Origin: Marsupella aquatica
Lineage: Eukaryota; Marchantiophyta
Assembly: GCA_973895155.1 (NCBI GenBank)
Contig: OZ316895.1
Coordinates: 14,632,001 to 14,696,000 of the forward strand
Reading direction: 5' to 3'
Length of the DNA stretch: 64,000 bases
Made by a program: the position numbers and the translations under genes. The stretch's first letter is position 1; the number at the start of each line of letters is the position of its first letter. Shown one piece after another: positions 1 to 12,207 of this stretch. The notes under the pieces were generated by a model. That model did not search any database. It saw nothing but the letters and a program-made list of their open reading frames with translations, and was not told where the DNA came from.

Positions 1-421
1 TCGATATATCGAAAGCTTGCTCGAAGCCCATAAATCTGAAAAGGTCCTCACCACGGCAGAATCTTTGGGGCTCGCGTCAGTATCAGCCAAGGGACGGTAC
101 ATGATTGACATGCCTCCAAAAGCGAATCGATGGTGCAGTGTACCTGCGTCTCGTGGCCCAGACTCAGGCATGCTACCAAATGTCAATTCCCAATGTGCTG
201 CGTCGACTCGAGCGTTAGCAGAGCAGCAGCAAGCGATGCATGCAGCAGTGTACTCGACGAGTGACCCCGTCTCCATTTCACGGCAGATTAGACAGCACCA
301 TAGCTGCAGGTCGAGGCCAGCGATGCAAGCTATACGTGCCAGACTCTGCAAACTGCAGGGGGCAACACGAGGTCGTTACGTCGTTACACTCGAGTACAAT
401 GCATCATACTGTACCATCTTG

Positions 422-1635
422 TGAGGTGATGCGTACAGGACAGGAAATGCCTCTTGAAAAGGTTTTTTGTTTATTGGGATCTTCCTTCCCTCTCTAGTAT
501 CGCAAACTATCATTCCAAATGGCAAACATTAAAAAATGTAACCAAAGAGAAGGAATAAAACAAACAAAAATATTTAATTTAGTGTGAATGAAAATAAAAA
601 CACAGTTTCCAAGTAATGAGGGATCCACCAGGAAATGGGGAGGGCCTTCACCAAGCAAGAAAGGATCCAACAGGAAATGGCAAGTGCCTGTATCAATGCA
701 CTAGGGTGAAGGAGACTTCCCTTAATTTACTAACTCATTTAAAAGTGTGAACCAATAGTAACCCTTCAGTAAAAATTTGTTTTTCTGGCAACATCACATC
801 CATCCATAGTTTGCCCCTTTTAATCTAAATTGCCACCATCAGATCCATCTATATTTTACCCCTTTTAATCTAAATTGCGTATAATTAAGATATATAGAAT
901 ATTTATTTCCTCAAAAAAATATTTTTTTAAACATATTTGTTTCTATCACTTGGTTGTGCTTGGACTTTATGATGCACTTGCCGTTATCTATACCTCCAAT
1001 TTCTATGTGTAGAGTACGGGTTATTGAACACCACCACAACAGACTTTACTGTCCTTGACATCTTTTTCTCATCTTGTCATTTTTCCTTCACAATAACATC
1101 TTTATCCCACCACAACCATTTTTTCTCACCCTCAACATCCTACCTTTGTCTCACCTTGGCATTTGTATCTCACCACAACATCCTACCTTTGTCTCACCTT
1201 GACATTTGTATCTCACCGCAACATCTTACCCTCGCCTCCACATCATTTCTCTTCTCTACATGTTTTTATCTTCTTTACATATTTCCTTGCTTTGACATCT
1301 CTTCCTCTCATGACATTTTTTTTCACCTTGATTTCTTTTCTTCACCTTGACATCTCTTTCTCTCATTGATATCTTTTTCACTTTGAAATAGTTTTGTCAC
1401 CTCAACATCTTTTGCGCAATGCCCAGGCATTGGGCAATGTATGCACTAAAGTTTTGTTTGGAGGGCATTAAATCTATGATACAAGGTCTGTTGAGGTGAT
1501 GCTTACAGGACAGGAATTGACTCTTGAAAAGGTTTTTGCCTATTGGGATCTTCCCTCCCTCTCTACAGTAGTAGTATGTATACAGACTTAGAGTCTTGTC
1601 TGGAGGGCATTATTAAAATCTATGATACAAGGTCC
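422..1635. repeat. Dispersed direct repeats (422-498 with 1494-1566; 1454-1492 with 1593-1635)
   Basis: The segment beginning GAGGTGATGCGTACAGGACA at 422 recurs at 1494 with a few substitutions over about 75 bp, including the shared TATTGGGATCTTCC. A second pair sharing GGAGGGCATT and ATCTATGATACAAGGTC occurs at about 1454 and 1593. These look like overlapping fragments of one decayed mobile element. No termini or target duplications could be fixed. Confidence 0.6.
1030..1420. repeat. Low-complexity pyrimidine-rich degenerate tandem repeat
   Basis: Many imperfect units of the type CTCACCTTGACATCTTTT and CACCACAACATCCTACC follow one another with variable spacing. The open frame across it (1024-1350, Ser/Phe/Leu-rich) is a by-product of the repeat and not a gene. 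Confidence 0.7.
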
Positions 1636-3013
1636 CGTCACTTTGAACAGGCTGTGGTAGTTTTATAACTGTGTAGGGCCAAAAAAAATGGCAAGGAAAG
1701 AAACCAAAGAGGAGTCACAAAGAAACTGGAAACAATCCGAGAGGATCCAGGACAAAAGGGAGGGGGAGTATCCTCCTTGATCTTCCCACCTCACAGCCAT
1801 CTGCCCCTCCCCCCCCCCCCAATGGTCCCCTCATGTCAATCATGACACTATGGTGTTTGCCACATTTGCTTAAGATTACAAACCCAAATTGAAGTCATTT
1901 TATAATGGTGTTAAGGGGGTCGTTCTTTCTTATTGTAGCCCAGACAGAGACTATTATTAGTCTGTGCCTGAATGCCTGCCCTTGGCAACAATTAACCAAT
2001 TGAAAGTACACTTCGCCAAAAAGTCTTTGCCACTTGTCGTTAAGATTTGTCAGTCATTTAGTAAGATGTGGGCAAAATCAAACAAACCTGCCCATACACG
2101 AGTCTTGAAATTTCGAAGTGGTGCCACTCAATTTTTCGCAAGCTACACATTTAGTATTAGTAACAGTGTCTAGTAAGGGCTAGGTTTCATGGGGCTGGGA
2201 GTAAGGAGTACAGATGCTGTCAGAATTTTTAAGCCAAAAGGTCAAGAGAGTACTAATAACACCTCAAACAGAGTCCCCAAAACAGAGAAACCTCGCTTTT
2301 CACGAGTCTTCGAATTTTGAAGTTCTGGCGACTTCAAGTCAGAAAAGTTGAATGAGACTTGTTTCAAAATTAGCTGTGTCAATCTCAGGGCCTTATTGCG
2401 CGAATTGCCGAAATTGAAGGTCTCGATCAATCTTTCTGGTTCCTTCGAAGGCAATGATGGAGAGGGGCGGAGCATTGATGAGCGTTGCTCCGTTTGCGAA
2501 TGGTATCGACTTTTGAAGGTTTTTATCCACAAAAACCCTATACACCTCGTGTAGTCTTTTGTTCGGGCCTGCGCGCTGGTATGGTGAGTCGAAGCTTGAA
2601 TCGTCTGTCTCTGTTTGTGAACGGTTTCTGCAGGTCCATATTTTCCCGCCCTTTAGAGACGATGTATTGTCAGGTCTTTCGGGGAAATTCTGGGAGCAAC
2701 TTACCAATTGAGCTCAGACGTTGCGGGCATTGTTTAGTGACAATTGGAGGGGATATTATCCGATCTCATAGCAGATATGCGGAAGGCAGAAGAATGCAAG
2801 AGGGAGAAGAGTCTCGTGATGGTCTTCTGGCCGGACATTCGACAACGATCGAAGGAATGGTGAATCGCCGAAGTAGGCCGAGCAAGGGAGCGAGCTTACG
2901 GGAACCTCACTTTCTTATGCAGTGACTTGCATTTCGACGAAGAACACCAAAACTAAGTTTCTTTTGAAGTTGTTTAAAAATACTTACGTTGATTCTCCGC
3001 TTAATCTTTGAGA

Positions 3014-5022
3014 ATGTTCTCCGCCCTGAATCTGAGGGAGGATGGTCGGGTTAACGTCAAATATGGACAGGATTTTGATTCTCAGACTTACAAACTGCTG
3101 GAGGTTGATGAACGCCTTTTGGAAGAGCTCCTTGAAGATGGGTAATAGTACTATCAGTGTCCTTGTGAATTCCTCTCTCGGCCTCAAGAGAGACCCTCAC
3201 ACGTCACTGATTCCCACGGAATGTTACGAGGTTCTTTGTGCTTATGGTCATCTGAATCACAGCCAAATCATTGTTTGGTCCATGTACATCTTCCCTGAGG
3301 TTAGGTCTTGGTATTTAGCAACAGAAAATTGATAACAGGGTTTGAATGTTGAATTGCTAGGCTGAGCATAAAAGGGGGTGCGGATGAAGAGGCAGTCCTT
3401 TGTACATCGAAGGCCACATATGCAATGAAGTTTGTTTCCACATCCAATACGGTACTCCTTGTGCCCCCAAGAGATCCCATCATTTCTGCCAGCGATACTG
3501 ACAGCAAGCACACACCGGTGGGTGGGTTGAAGACAGAAGTAGAAACAGAGACCAATGTCGCTGCCACAGCTGCAGGGCACATTGAGCTTGTTGAAATATC
3601 ACCTAAAGTAGAGAATCTGAAGGCTCTTCTTACTCAGCGACCTTATAAGGAAGATGTGGACGGAGAAACGGAAGTCGAAGAAGGGGAAGGATTATACACT
3701 TGGAATGATCTTTTAGCAAGGGTGCAATCAAGTGACTTCCAACTCAGAACAGCTTTGAAGACTCTTCATGCTGTGAAGATTGGCAGGTACTGGCGAATCG
3801 CAGATGAGGAATTCATGCATGGATTGCTGGAAATGCTTCTTCTCACTGCCACACAGCATGATTGGCCCTTACAGTCTTTGCCGGGGATGGAGGTTGTAGA
3901 AGCACTGGGTGTTGACAATTACTCACCTCAAATAGTCACTCATTGTCTACAAACTTACGGCGTTAGATCTGATTCTCGACCACAAAACAATCTAAGTCTT
4001 AGATCACAAGAGGATACTGTTACAGACGTAGTAGGTATGACAACGGATCATACCTAATCATATTTGTCTTTCATTTAATCATTGATGCCAGTTTCTAAAG
4101 TATATCAGTTCTGTAGCACAAAGTACATGCATGCTCTCAACTCGTTGACGTGACTCTCGCGATGTCCTTTAAGATCAGCTCAAAATTTGTTTCACTTGAG
4201 ACCAGTACTTGTTAGACCTGTCCTGGGCTCGAGTAGATATCTGAACAGATAAGTGCCTCTGTTTTGTGTCTGGCAGGGGTGGAGACAAGGTGGGCACTTG
4301 ATGAGCAAAAAGTCTGTTTGCAATATGCCAAGCGATTGTTAGCATCCAATGCGAAGTGGAGGCTTCCAGACTTTTTGGTATCGTGGCAGAAGGTTTTGCC
4401 TGCGGGAATGAATCCACAACTCCAAATGCTTCATGGAGAGGCTCTTGTGGATACAATTGGAACAGACTCGTGGCTTCATCAATTCAGTATCAGTTCTTTG
4501 CCAAGGAAGCCAGAGGCCCGCTTTGCTGCTCTCTTCAAGCAAAGGGCTAAGTGGGAGTGGGAAGATTTAGAACCTTACCTAAGGTCAGTAATTTTTTACT
4601 TGCCATACAAATATTGGCTTTCTTACTACTTAGAATGTCTTGTTGCAGGGTCTCTGTGCATATTGTAGAGTGTCCATATCTAGTCAAACCTGAAATCTTC
4701 ATTGCATTGGACAACTATACTTGGCATTCGTCATGCCTTATCACATTCCACCGAGACTGTAAATCTTGTCAAAACGATCCTAAGCGAAGTCCAGTACTTC
4801 ATTACACATCCCAAATCTTGCAGTGGATACATCCAGGTCATGAAAGTGACTGAAAATACTGACAGTTCTTTGTGATTTCTTTCCACAAATTGTTTAAGCT
4901 TTTGATTATTTTTGCGTAGGGACTTGAAAGAGCCGAATCAGTCAGTAGAGGCAATGCTCCTGAAGTACACGAGGAAGACTCAGCCATCTGCGAAGTCACC
5001 ACCTGTTTATACCACCCGCTGA
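3014..5022 (+). CDS. DCC1: Sister chromatid cohesion protein DCC1 (Ctf18-RFC subunit)
   Basis: Predicted exons are 3014-3141, 3361-4034, 4277-4583 and 4920-5022, giving 403 residues, close to the roughly 390 of animal DSCC1. All donors are GT and acceptors AG, and phases 2, 1 and 2 close exactly. Family landmarks in order: KLLEVDERLLEELLEDG in exon 1; SIKGGADEEAVLCTSKATYA then SNTVLLVPP at the start of exon 2; LHAVKIGRYWRIADEE in mid-protein; THCLQTYG; and in exon 3 WALDEQKVCLQYAKRLL, DFLVSWQKVLPAGM and RFAALFKQRAKWEWEDLEPYL. In the family, DCC1 binds CTF8 and CTF18, and the complex loads PCNA at forks and supports cohesion in the nucleus. ATG 3014 is the only in-frame start seen before the conserved block. 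An upstream coding exon cannot be excluded, because the very N-terminus is weakly conserved. Confidence 0.9.
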
Positions 5023-6802
5023 TTTGGTACAGTTGAAGATGTGCCAGGGCAGATACACCATCACTTGACTACCACTTCTTAAGAGCTAAATGCCAGCTCT
5101 GTGCAGAACATCAACCAAGGGTGCAGAGAAACGAGTTTGTAGAAGTCAAGTTACTCTAAATTGCTTCACGTACCGATGATGGATGTACAAAGTGAAAGGG
5201 CAAATTAGCTCTTAATAATCAAACTTCCGTAGTGCTTGTAAGATCTTTTTGTGAATGCTGGGCTTTTCGTGTGAATATTGAGCTTCCATAGCTGCACCTT
5301 TGGATGTACTGTCTACCAGCTTTGAAATGACCAGCCCTTCGTGTTCGAGGTAATTTCTGCCAAATCAGGGTCTCAGAACTAGAACTTTTCATATGACATG
5401 CGGATTTGGTCGCTTCTTTCAGCGTGCATCCGACGCAGAAATATTTGTGAAGCAGACAGTCTTCGCCCTTCTCGACATGATAGTTAATATCACCTTCAAA
5501 CTGCCACTACTTCCGTTTTCAAGGTTTGTTATCCGTCCCTAACTTGTTTAACGCGCTCGCATTATCAAAGTTGACACATAACAGAGCAAGTGTTTTCCAG
5601 TTTAGATTGCAGCTTTCAAACGAATCTGACAAATCAGAAGACTTCATGACATCTCCTAAAACAAAGAAAACTCTTGAAGCCTCACTTCATCAAAATTCAC
5701 TGATAATATACTGTCAAAGTCTCACAAGTGCCACGACACAGAACTGGTTTGCCCGCCCCAAGCGAGAGGCGAAGTCCAAGAATCGAAATTGTATCAATTT
5801 ATAACAGATAAGATAAAATGCATCGTAAATTCTTCGACTGACTGCATTTATCTGAAAATAATGTGTAGCATTCTATAGAGACCAATCTCCCCTAGTTGCG
5901 CGGGTATAGATTTCAATAGATGTTCATATTTGGTACCTTCGACTAGAACGGTGCATTCAAGAGAAAAGGCATTCATCAAACCTCCTGTCTATTAGGTGAC
6001 GACAGGGTCAGTCGGGAGAAACTTGAAATCATACGATCGTCTAATCATTGCCCACCTTATCACTGGACTTAAAGGCATCAATGCCCAGCTTAGTTACTTC
6101 CGAGACGTTGCTATGCTAGCCTTTTAAGCTCAGAATCTCCCACAACCTTCTGACTATTTCGAGTTTGTCTTCTCCTCGTCCTCTTCTTCTCAGTCAGCAT
6201 CAATCTACAATTTAGCTGGGCGGAGCCTACTTGAGCAGTACGTGCAAATAATGAAAGTTTTCAGTGCACCTGAAGCTTTTGCCAGCACCCGCTTCGAATT
6301 GGAGCAGATTGGCTAGCCCCAGGACGCAACACGTCAGACGATTTCTGAAAGTGCAACGCAGACTAAACTAGATTGCTGACATTGCCGACACGTGGAGAAT
6401 ACATTATAGTCATCTACAAGTTTCTCAAGCACTCCGGGTTCAGCAATTATTCCCCATTCTCAGTGTCGAAAGGCAACAGAATCAAATGCCAAAAATCCGG
6501 TACATATTGATTCGCACGTGGAGTAATCCATTGAGCACGGAAGTAATCACTGTCATGAAGAAACATATAAGCAGCTCTCACGCCAATTCTTCTATGAAAT
6601 TTCTAGAATTGAATGCCTATGGAAACCACAACTACCAATTCCAAGTTGGAAAACGTCCGAGACAACTACTGACACGAGATGTATCCAAAAGTCACCTGGT
6701 TCTTCATGGCCATCAACTTGTGTTCTTCGTGTAGCCTACAAATCCAAATCGAGCTTGCTTCTCCTCGCTAATGAGAAGGTGGGAATGCTGTGGAGATAAA
6801 CC
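5023..6802. other. Intergenic DNA downstream of DCC1
   Basis: This should contain the DCC1 3' untranslated region, followed by about 1.5 kb in which I recognise no gene or repeat. ORFs at 5526-5804 and 6486-6734 resemble no family. Confidence 0.5.
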
Positions 6803-7243
6803 CTAAGTCGACTTCTGTGCGGCACTCATAGGGGATGAGACTCCTGTTCCAACTCCTGGAATATCTTTAGGATTGAGAGTCTTCGTCACTGTCTGGACTG
6901 ATGGTGGAGAAGTCGAGGTCGAGCCACGGACAGGAGTCATAGTCGACTGGCATGGCGCAGGAAGGTACTGTCCAAATGCGAATGAGCAGATATATAAGTT
7001 GCTCATACATTGGATATCGAGGGGAAGATTTGTATCCTCTGGTAAATGTGGGGCCTCCACTTGAGTGAAGGAGTAGCAACAGATCTCAGCACGTATCGTT
7101 CCAGGAGCTGTGAGGTAGCTGAAGCACGGCATGATGCACTCGCACACATCTCTGCTAGCTCCAAATTCCCAGCCCAAGCATAGGAATGAACAATGACTAA
7201 AGCACCCGTTGTCCAAGCATCCACCGGGATGGCAGCAGCCCAT
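6803..7243 (-). CDS. Hypothetical Cys-rich protein (possible thionin-like)
   Basis: An uninterrupted frame of 146 residues from the first ATG at 7243. The N-terminal third is dense in cysteine, with spaced pairs (MGCCHPGGC, NGCFSHCSFLC, CECIMPCF, ICC). The C-terminal half is Pro/Ser/Thr-rich. The CxxxCxxxC followed by CxCxxxC pattern is loosely like plant thionin-like or other small secreted Cys-rich proteins. However, no signal peptide precedes it in this frame, so it may be an exon of a longer gene whose first exon I cannot place, or no gene at all. The family call is weak. Confidence 0.25.
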   Translation of the reverse strand: MGCCHPGGCLDNGCFSHCSFLCLGWEFGASRDVCECIMPCFSYLTAPGTIRAEICCYSFTQVEAPHLPEDTNLPLDIQCMSNLYICSFAFGQYLPAPCQSTMTPVRGSTSTSPPSVQTVTKTLNPKDIPGVGTGVSSPMSAAQKST

Positions 7244-7638
7244 CTCCTCGACCACTACCCTTCAAACGGAATGCTCCTACCTCGATTTACCACCAACGCA
7301 AGCCAATCATAATCGATTCTGCCCGATTCCTTTAAGTAAATTGTCTTCTATAGGAGCCCTGATGAAGGGATCAGGAATTGAGACAATCTGGACTCCTCCA
7401 TTTCAGTCACCACATTGCCGCTACATGTGATAATAGGATCTGGACCCTAAAGTACTCTGTAGTCTACGCAAGCTCCCAAAAAGGACCGCAAACTCCAATC
7501 CACAAATTCACAGCACCAGAACTAATCGATTACTGAGTAAGAGCAGTTTTCTGACCATAATGGGCTGAGAATCCAACAGAGAAAACTACGGGCGCGAGCC
7601 CTTTCGAAAAACTGTAAAAGCAGAGCATTGTCCAGGGC

Positions 7639-7665
7639 CTCTCTCTCTCTCTCTCTCTCTCTCTC
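7639..7665. repeat. (CT)n microsatellite
   Basis: About 13 uninterrupted CT dinucleotides. The flanking ORFs translating it as Arg-Glu or Ser-Leu runs are artefacts. Confidence 0.95.
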
Positions 7666-8125
7666 CAGTTTCACAAATCCGACGAGACATTTGTTTGCAC
7701 AGAATTCCAACTCATGGCATCCGGGATCTCCAGAACACGAAGCAAGGAAATGCCCAAACTCGGGTACGAAGAAACTGGGCGAACCGCCAGAATGGATCCC
7801 GAGCGTCCGGAATCAGTCAGTCAACTGAACGGAAACAGAACATCAATCGTACAGGACAGCTCAGTGATTGCACTTCCCAGTCTCACAGACCTCACCAGTC
7901 CAGCTTCCGCACTCGTCCGTGCTCCCTCTTCTCTGGTCACGCGATGTCTCCCGCATTAATGCCAAATCTTTGCAACAAAATCGTTGCAGCGGATGCATCA
8001 TCAGCTCAGGAAGTTCATGGGGCACGTCTTGGAAGACGAGTGGGGACGCTGATCCAGTGACGCCCAACTAGGTGTACCTACTTGACGAGCAAGTGACGTT
8101 CCTTCTCCTTTTTCATCTCCTTTTC

Positions 8126-8213
8126 AGGTTCCGGATCTCACTACTCATACGAAGGACTACGCCATCGCAAGGTTCCGGATCTCACTACTCCTACGAAGGA
8201 TTACGCCATCGCA
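8126..8213. repeat. 44-bp tandem duplication
   Basis: The unit beginning AGGTTCCGGATCTCACTACT at 8126 is repeated head-to-tail at 8170 with two substitutions. This indicates recent slippage or a local duplication. Confidence 0.95.
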
Positions 8214-8450
8214 AACAAGATTCCTGAGTTGTGTACTCACCACTGTTCAGCACAGCGGTGACCATTACGTAGTTCGGAAGTTTCCTCCGAATTCAGGAGC
8301 TTTTTTATTGCACCCCCAAAAAAGCCAACAGGCAGAGTCAATCAATAATGGCATAAGGGGCTTTACAAGAGTACAAGTGCAGGCTCACGGGAAGATACCC
8401 AACCCTGCAGTTATCCAGGTTGTGCACTTCATCATAATTGCATATTGTAC

Positions 8451-8540
8451 TTCTCCATATGTGCCTGTTGCACTTTCCAATAAGTGCATATGAAATTCTC
8501 CATATGTCCCTGTTCCACTTTCCAATAAGTGCATATGAAA
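8451..8540. repeat. 45-bp tandem duplication
   Basis: The unit beginning TTCTCCATATGTGCCTGTTG at 8451 is repeated at 8496 with two substitutions. Each copy contains CATATG twice. Confidence 0.95.
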
Positions 8541-10081
8541 TAGCTTATAACTTGACCAGTCAGTTGTGTTTTAAGATACCTGATCCACAGGTCCATTTTG
8601 ACTCTCTCGCCTTCTGACAAAAAGGTGCACAGGTAGTGCATCTAATAGTGTGTTTCAGAATGAAAAGAGACCGAACTCCAGTCGGATTGAGAAAAATCCA
8701 ATGTCAAGAGCTGGTCCCTCTAATGGTCCAAACTTCACCACAATCTAAGAGTAATGGCAGCCAGTCCAAAGTTACTTTTCAGGCCTTTTGTCTAAAGTCA
8801 TGCTCTAGATTTCACTTATGGTCCAAAGTCAGCTTTACAAGTGAAATTGGGGAGAGAGTGAAAATTAGGTACTAGGCAGGGTGGGGTTGAGACTTAATGG
8901 GTCAGGGACTTAATGTAGTACTAGTGACCCTATTTATGTCAATATTTAGTAACCTTGGAAATTTTGTAATGTAACTGTGACTTTACATAACCCTTAGATT
9001 AGAAAAAAATGACTTATAATGATTAGCTTAAATGAAATAGATGTTAAAACAACTTCATTTGTTAGCACCCATGTCTTTAATTATACAAGTTGGGGCTCGA
9101 GTGGACCAGAATTACACTACACAAGCATTTTGGCACCCACTCCTGTCCATGTACGATTGAATGTGACAATTCTTGTACAAGTGACTTCCATCAATTTCAT
9201 CTAAAGCCAAAATGGATAAGTTACATGTATGAACAGTTATGATGATATTAATCTACTAACTATCACAATCTTGGAAATCTTGGAATGGACCTTTGTTGTT
9301 TCATGTAAGTTTCCATATAGCAGCATAAAAATAAAATCATGTAAGTTTTCACTAAGGGAGAGGCCCGCATTGCAACCAAAGGTGGTAACTCCTAGACCTC
9401 ATCTATTGGTAGTTTGGACCATTCCCTAGTAGCAAGTTCTGAACTTCAATATGCCCACAAACTACACATTTCACTCTCTTTTTGGGTCCTGGAGTCAAGA
9501 GAAATACATCCATCACCAGCATTAGTTAAAATCAGAGAAATCAATGCCCACACACAGATCTTTCCTGAGTAGTTTACGCAAGAAAATCCCATTATACCCC
9601 ATTGGCGAGATTATTAAACCAGAGTCACAAAATCATGGTAAACCAGGGACCGACAACAATTATATTACTTTCTTTGTTGGGCAGTTTGCCAAGGTTCACC
9701 GAAAAGGAGACTTTTGGTATCCTTTGCTTTAGTTTGTAGCCTGCCCCATTTTTATCACGCGGCCCAAGAAACTGAAACCGTAAATCTGAAGGGCTGTCAT
9801 GGATTCCCTTGAAATTAAAGCTAGTGTGTAAACCTCCCACCACTCATTCAATTTGGCAAGATTGGATATTAGAGTGGCTGATAATCTGCACATCACACTC
9901 ACCACTTATCCCATGGCTATAGCTGATCGTCTTGGCCCACGACCTCCTCTAAAAGGGCTGTTCTGGCTGGCATAGCCGCCAGGCAAGGGTTCTCGAAACT
10001 TACAAATCCCATTACGATTTTGGAACATCACGATCCATTACAACCTCGCACGACGGGGTTTGTCACATACTGCAAGTTCAT

Positions 10082-10300
10082 CTAACATGCATATGCTTTT
10101 CCTTCATGCTTGGCTTGCCGAGCTCTCGGCCGAGCTGCTTCGAGGAACCTGTCAATTATGAACGTCTCCATCGATCGATACATGTGAGCGACAGTTTCTG
10201 GATCGAGATCGATCTCACCAGCTTGCATAGAAGCCTCACGATGAGCGTCAACAATGCGAATTGCACAAACCGGCTCGTTCACCTGGTTGAATAATGCCAA
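10082..10300 (-). CDS. Unidentified open frame, 72 residues
   Basis: The frame has a protein-like composition (VCAIRIVDAHREASMQAG, then DLDPETVAHMYRSMETF and a basic tail) and ends in TAG. It matches no family I know. An AG just before GTGAACGAG would suit a splice acceptor, so it may be a terminal exon or a relic. Treat as unproven. Confidence 0.2.
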   Translation of the reverse strand: MALFNQVNEPVCAIRIVDAHREASMQAGEIDLDPETVAHMYRSMETFIIDRFLEAARPRARQAKHEGKAYAC

Positions 10301-11673
10301 TCCTAGTAGAGAGTTCGTAGCTGTTTTCGGTTAACATTTCGGGTACAGTTCCTATCACAAAGCAAGGACCTACGTCGCAAATTACAGGTTATCTGACGAA
10401 TAGGTTCGAAGCCTTATTGAATGCTAATCTACTCATACAAGTGAGCTCGGTGTAGTAACGATTCGAGGAAGGTGTTATCTAACTTGAACAGTGTGATGAT
10501 AAGGATTGCGTCACTTCCCGGGTGACTGCCATTTGAAGTTCAATTCAGTGAAGGTAGATCACAACACCAAATGACCGGAAAATTTGCTGTACCTGTTCGT
10601 ACTTGCTTCTAAGTGAAGGTATGTGCTCTTCAAAAGTACTCCTGAAAGTACTCATTTTATTTTGGATTCCCACTTAAGATCTAATTTAATTCTCTCCCTT
10701 TGTTTCTTCTGGTCGTTCCATGGGAGTACCATCAATGCAGTACTTGTCAAAGGTGATCTCGGGAGACATGACCTTTGGAGTCTCAATGACTACAACTGGT
10801 CAGAGCTCCACCGTCCAGCTTGCTGGAGTTCCGTATTGTATCTCTGCTAACCCTTTAATGGTCCATCTTCCAAACTAGCCTCGAAATAGATACCATTTCT
10901 CAATCTACTCGACAGACCTTGCGATTGGCAGATCGTCAGCTGAAGTCTTCAGTACTGCTAAATTAGACTCTTGGGTATTAGCGTAGTAAAAGCCATTCTG
11001 TAGCTTAACTTTGAACTTACCAGGCATTTAAAAATAGATCAATCAGACGAATAGAACACCGATTCATATCTTTCTGGTCAATTTCTCGAGTGAGTTCAGA
11101 AACTGAAATTGATGCTTGTGTGTTACAATTGAAAGCTAGCTAAAAGTACTGTCTAAAATCGCCGTCAATCTAATTTTCCGGAAGAATACTTGGATCTCTA
11201 GCTACAAGAAAGGGAGGCCGGGTAGTCTAGAGGCTTGGGTCAAATAGAGTTCATTTTCTACACGTTGGAAATCCATCATGATTGAGTGAGCCCCAGCTTC
11301 CTGTATGCGATTATGAGCGAGCTTTCATTGGATTGAGACAGCTTTCTCAGATCGTGGCCCTGTAGGTGGAAATCCCAAACCTGATCCACTTCTTCAACCA
11401 AAATGCGGTGGTTTGCAATACTTGCTGTGCTACAACGCGAATGTCCTGCAAAACTGGTGGGAAACTCCAAAGTATGGGGAGGGAGTCGGACTTCTTGCAC
11501 GTGCCAGCAAACCAGATGAGATAAATTTGAAATCCAGTCTAGAGTTTACATTCCTGACTTTATATAGTAGTGAATTCTTACCTTCACATATTTAAAGCTT
11601 CCCCATTATTTAATTTTCTGAGGCTCTAAAACCAGAGACCTGAGACTGAACGTAATTGCATAATTATAAAGAA

Positions 11674-12207
11674 ATGCGGGTGTGTAGCGAGACCTGCACA
11701 TGTGGTCGGGGCAGACTTCAGGAATTGTCAAAGCTTGCAGTACTCCTCATCACCACTCTCCCATTTGCTCTTCTCTTCATCGCCATTCCCGGTGTGGCTG
11801 GCGGCGACACAGACTTCAGACTAATGATCACAACAGAGCTAGCGGATGGTGTCGATGTGCTTTGTCATTCAGAAGATGGGGCATACCAAACGTCAAAGAG
11901 GAAGATCTTGCCTGAAGATACTGATTACACCGTTCCTTTAGATGAAACCCACCATGTCTACCGGTCTCGTTTCCTTTGTACAGTAATTGACAGTCTGGGT
12001 AACGAAATGACGTTCACAGCTTGGGACACACGAATTTCTGAGAAGCGCTGGAAATTCCCAGAGATCGACGGTAAGCGAGATGTGAGATGGTCAGTGAACA
12101 ATGGGGGAGTATGGGTGTATCTTAAAGGAAGAAACCACGCCAGTTCAATAATGAGGTGGATGTTTACAGGAATTTGGCCACACTTCCAAGTTAAAAATCC
12201 TTGGTAG
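11674..12207 (+). CDS. S-protein-homologue-like secreted or membrane protein (Plant_S1 type)
   Basis: A single-exon frame of 177 residues from ATG 11674. Residues 22-43 are strongly hydrophobic and would serve as an uncleaved anchor or late signal peptide. The part after it follows the plant self-incompatibility S1 / SPH fold pattern: a beta strand with LMITTEL, Cys64 in DVLCHSEDG, a central spacer with a YTVPL strand, Cys102 in RFLCTVID, an aromatic TFTAWDT strand, and a terminal RWSVNNGGVWVY block. The Cys64-Cys102 pair would match the conserved disulfide. SPH proteins are small secreted plant proteins. They act as pollen-stigma ligands in poppy and are of unknown role elsewhere. Odd points are a Cys-rich cytosolic-side leader (CSETCTC) and a long hydrophobic segment. 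The call rests on pattern, not on a database match. Confidence 0.55.
   Translation: MRVCSETCTCGRGRLQELSKLAVLLITTLPFALLFIAIPGVAGGDTDFRLMITTELADGVDVLCHSEDGAYQTSKRKILPEDTDYTVPLDETHHVYRSRFLCTVIDSLGNEMTFTAWDTRISEKRWKFPEIDGKRDVRWSVNNGGVWVYLKGRNHASSIMRWMFTGIWPHFQVKNPW

Larger units (their letters stand above)
1..3013. other. Intergenic DNA upstream of DCC1
   Basis: No gene could be supported here. Open frames (for example 17-424, or 2485-2925 on + and 2393-2707 on -) match no family I recognise and overlap each other. The 2.2-3.0 kb part is richer in G+C than the DNA before it and probably holds the DCC1 promoter and leader. The rest is AT-rich with the dispersed repeats listed separately. Confidence 0.6.
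7666..11673. other. Intergenic DNA with scattered short open frames
   Basis: No complete gene was recognised. Two 44-45-bp tandem duplications lie here (listed). Some minus-strand fragments between 10.0 and 11.5 kb read as protein-like: 10082-10300, and about 10730-10810 with PVVVIETPKVMSPEI in one frame. I could join them to no family or exon chain. Confidence 0.5.

Noticed and set aside
17-424. 135-codon ORF at the window start
   Set aside because: No resemblance to any family, and an overlapping ORF in another frame. It could be an exon of a gene outside the window, but nothing supports that.
4584-4919. Extra exon between DCC1 exons 3 and 4 (ORF 4551-4853)
   Set aside because: The family's conserved C-terminal block joins exon 3 directly to exon 4 in phase. 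The ORF reads through the intron in an unrelated frame.
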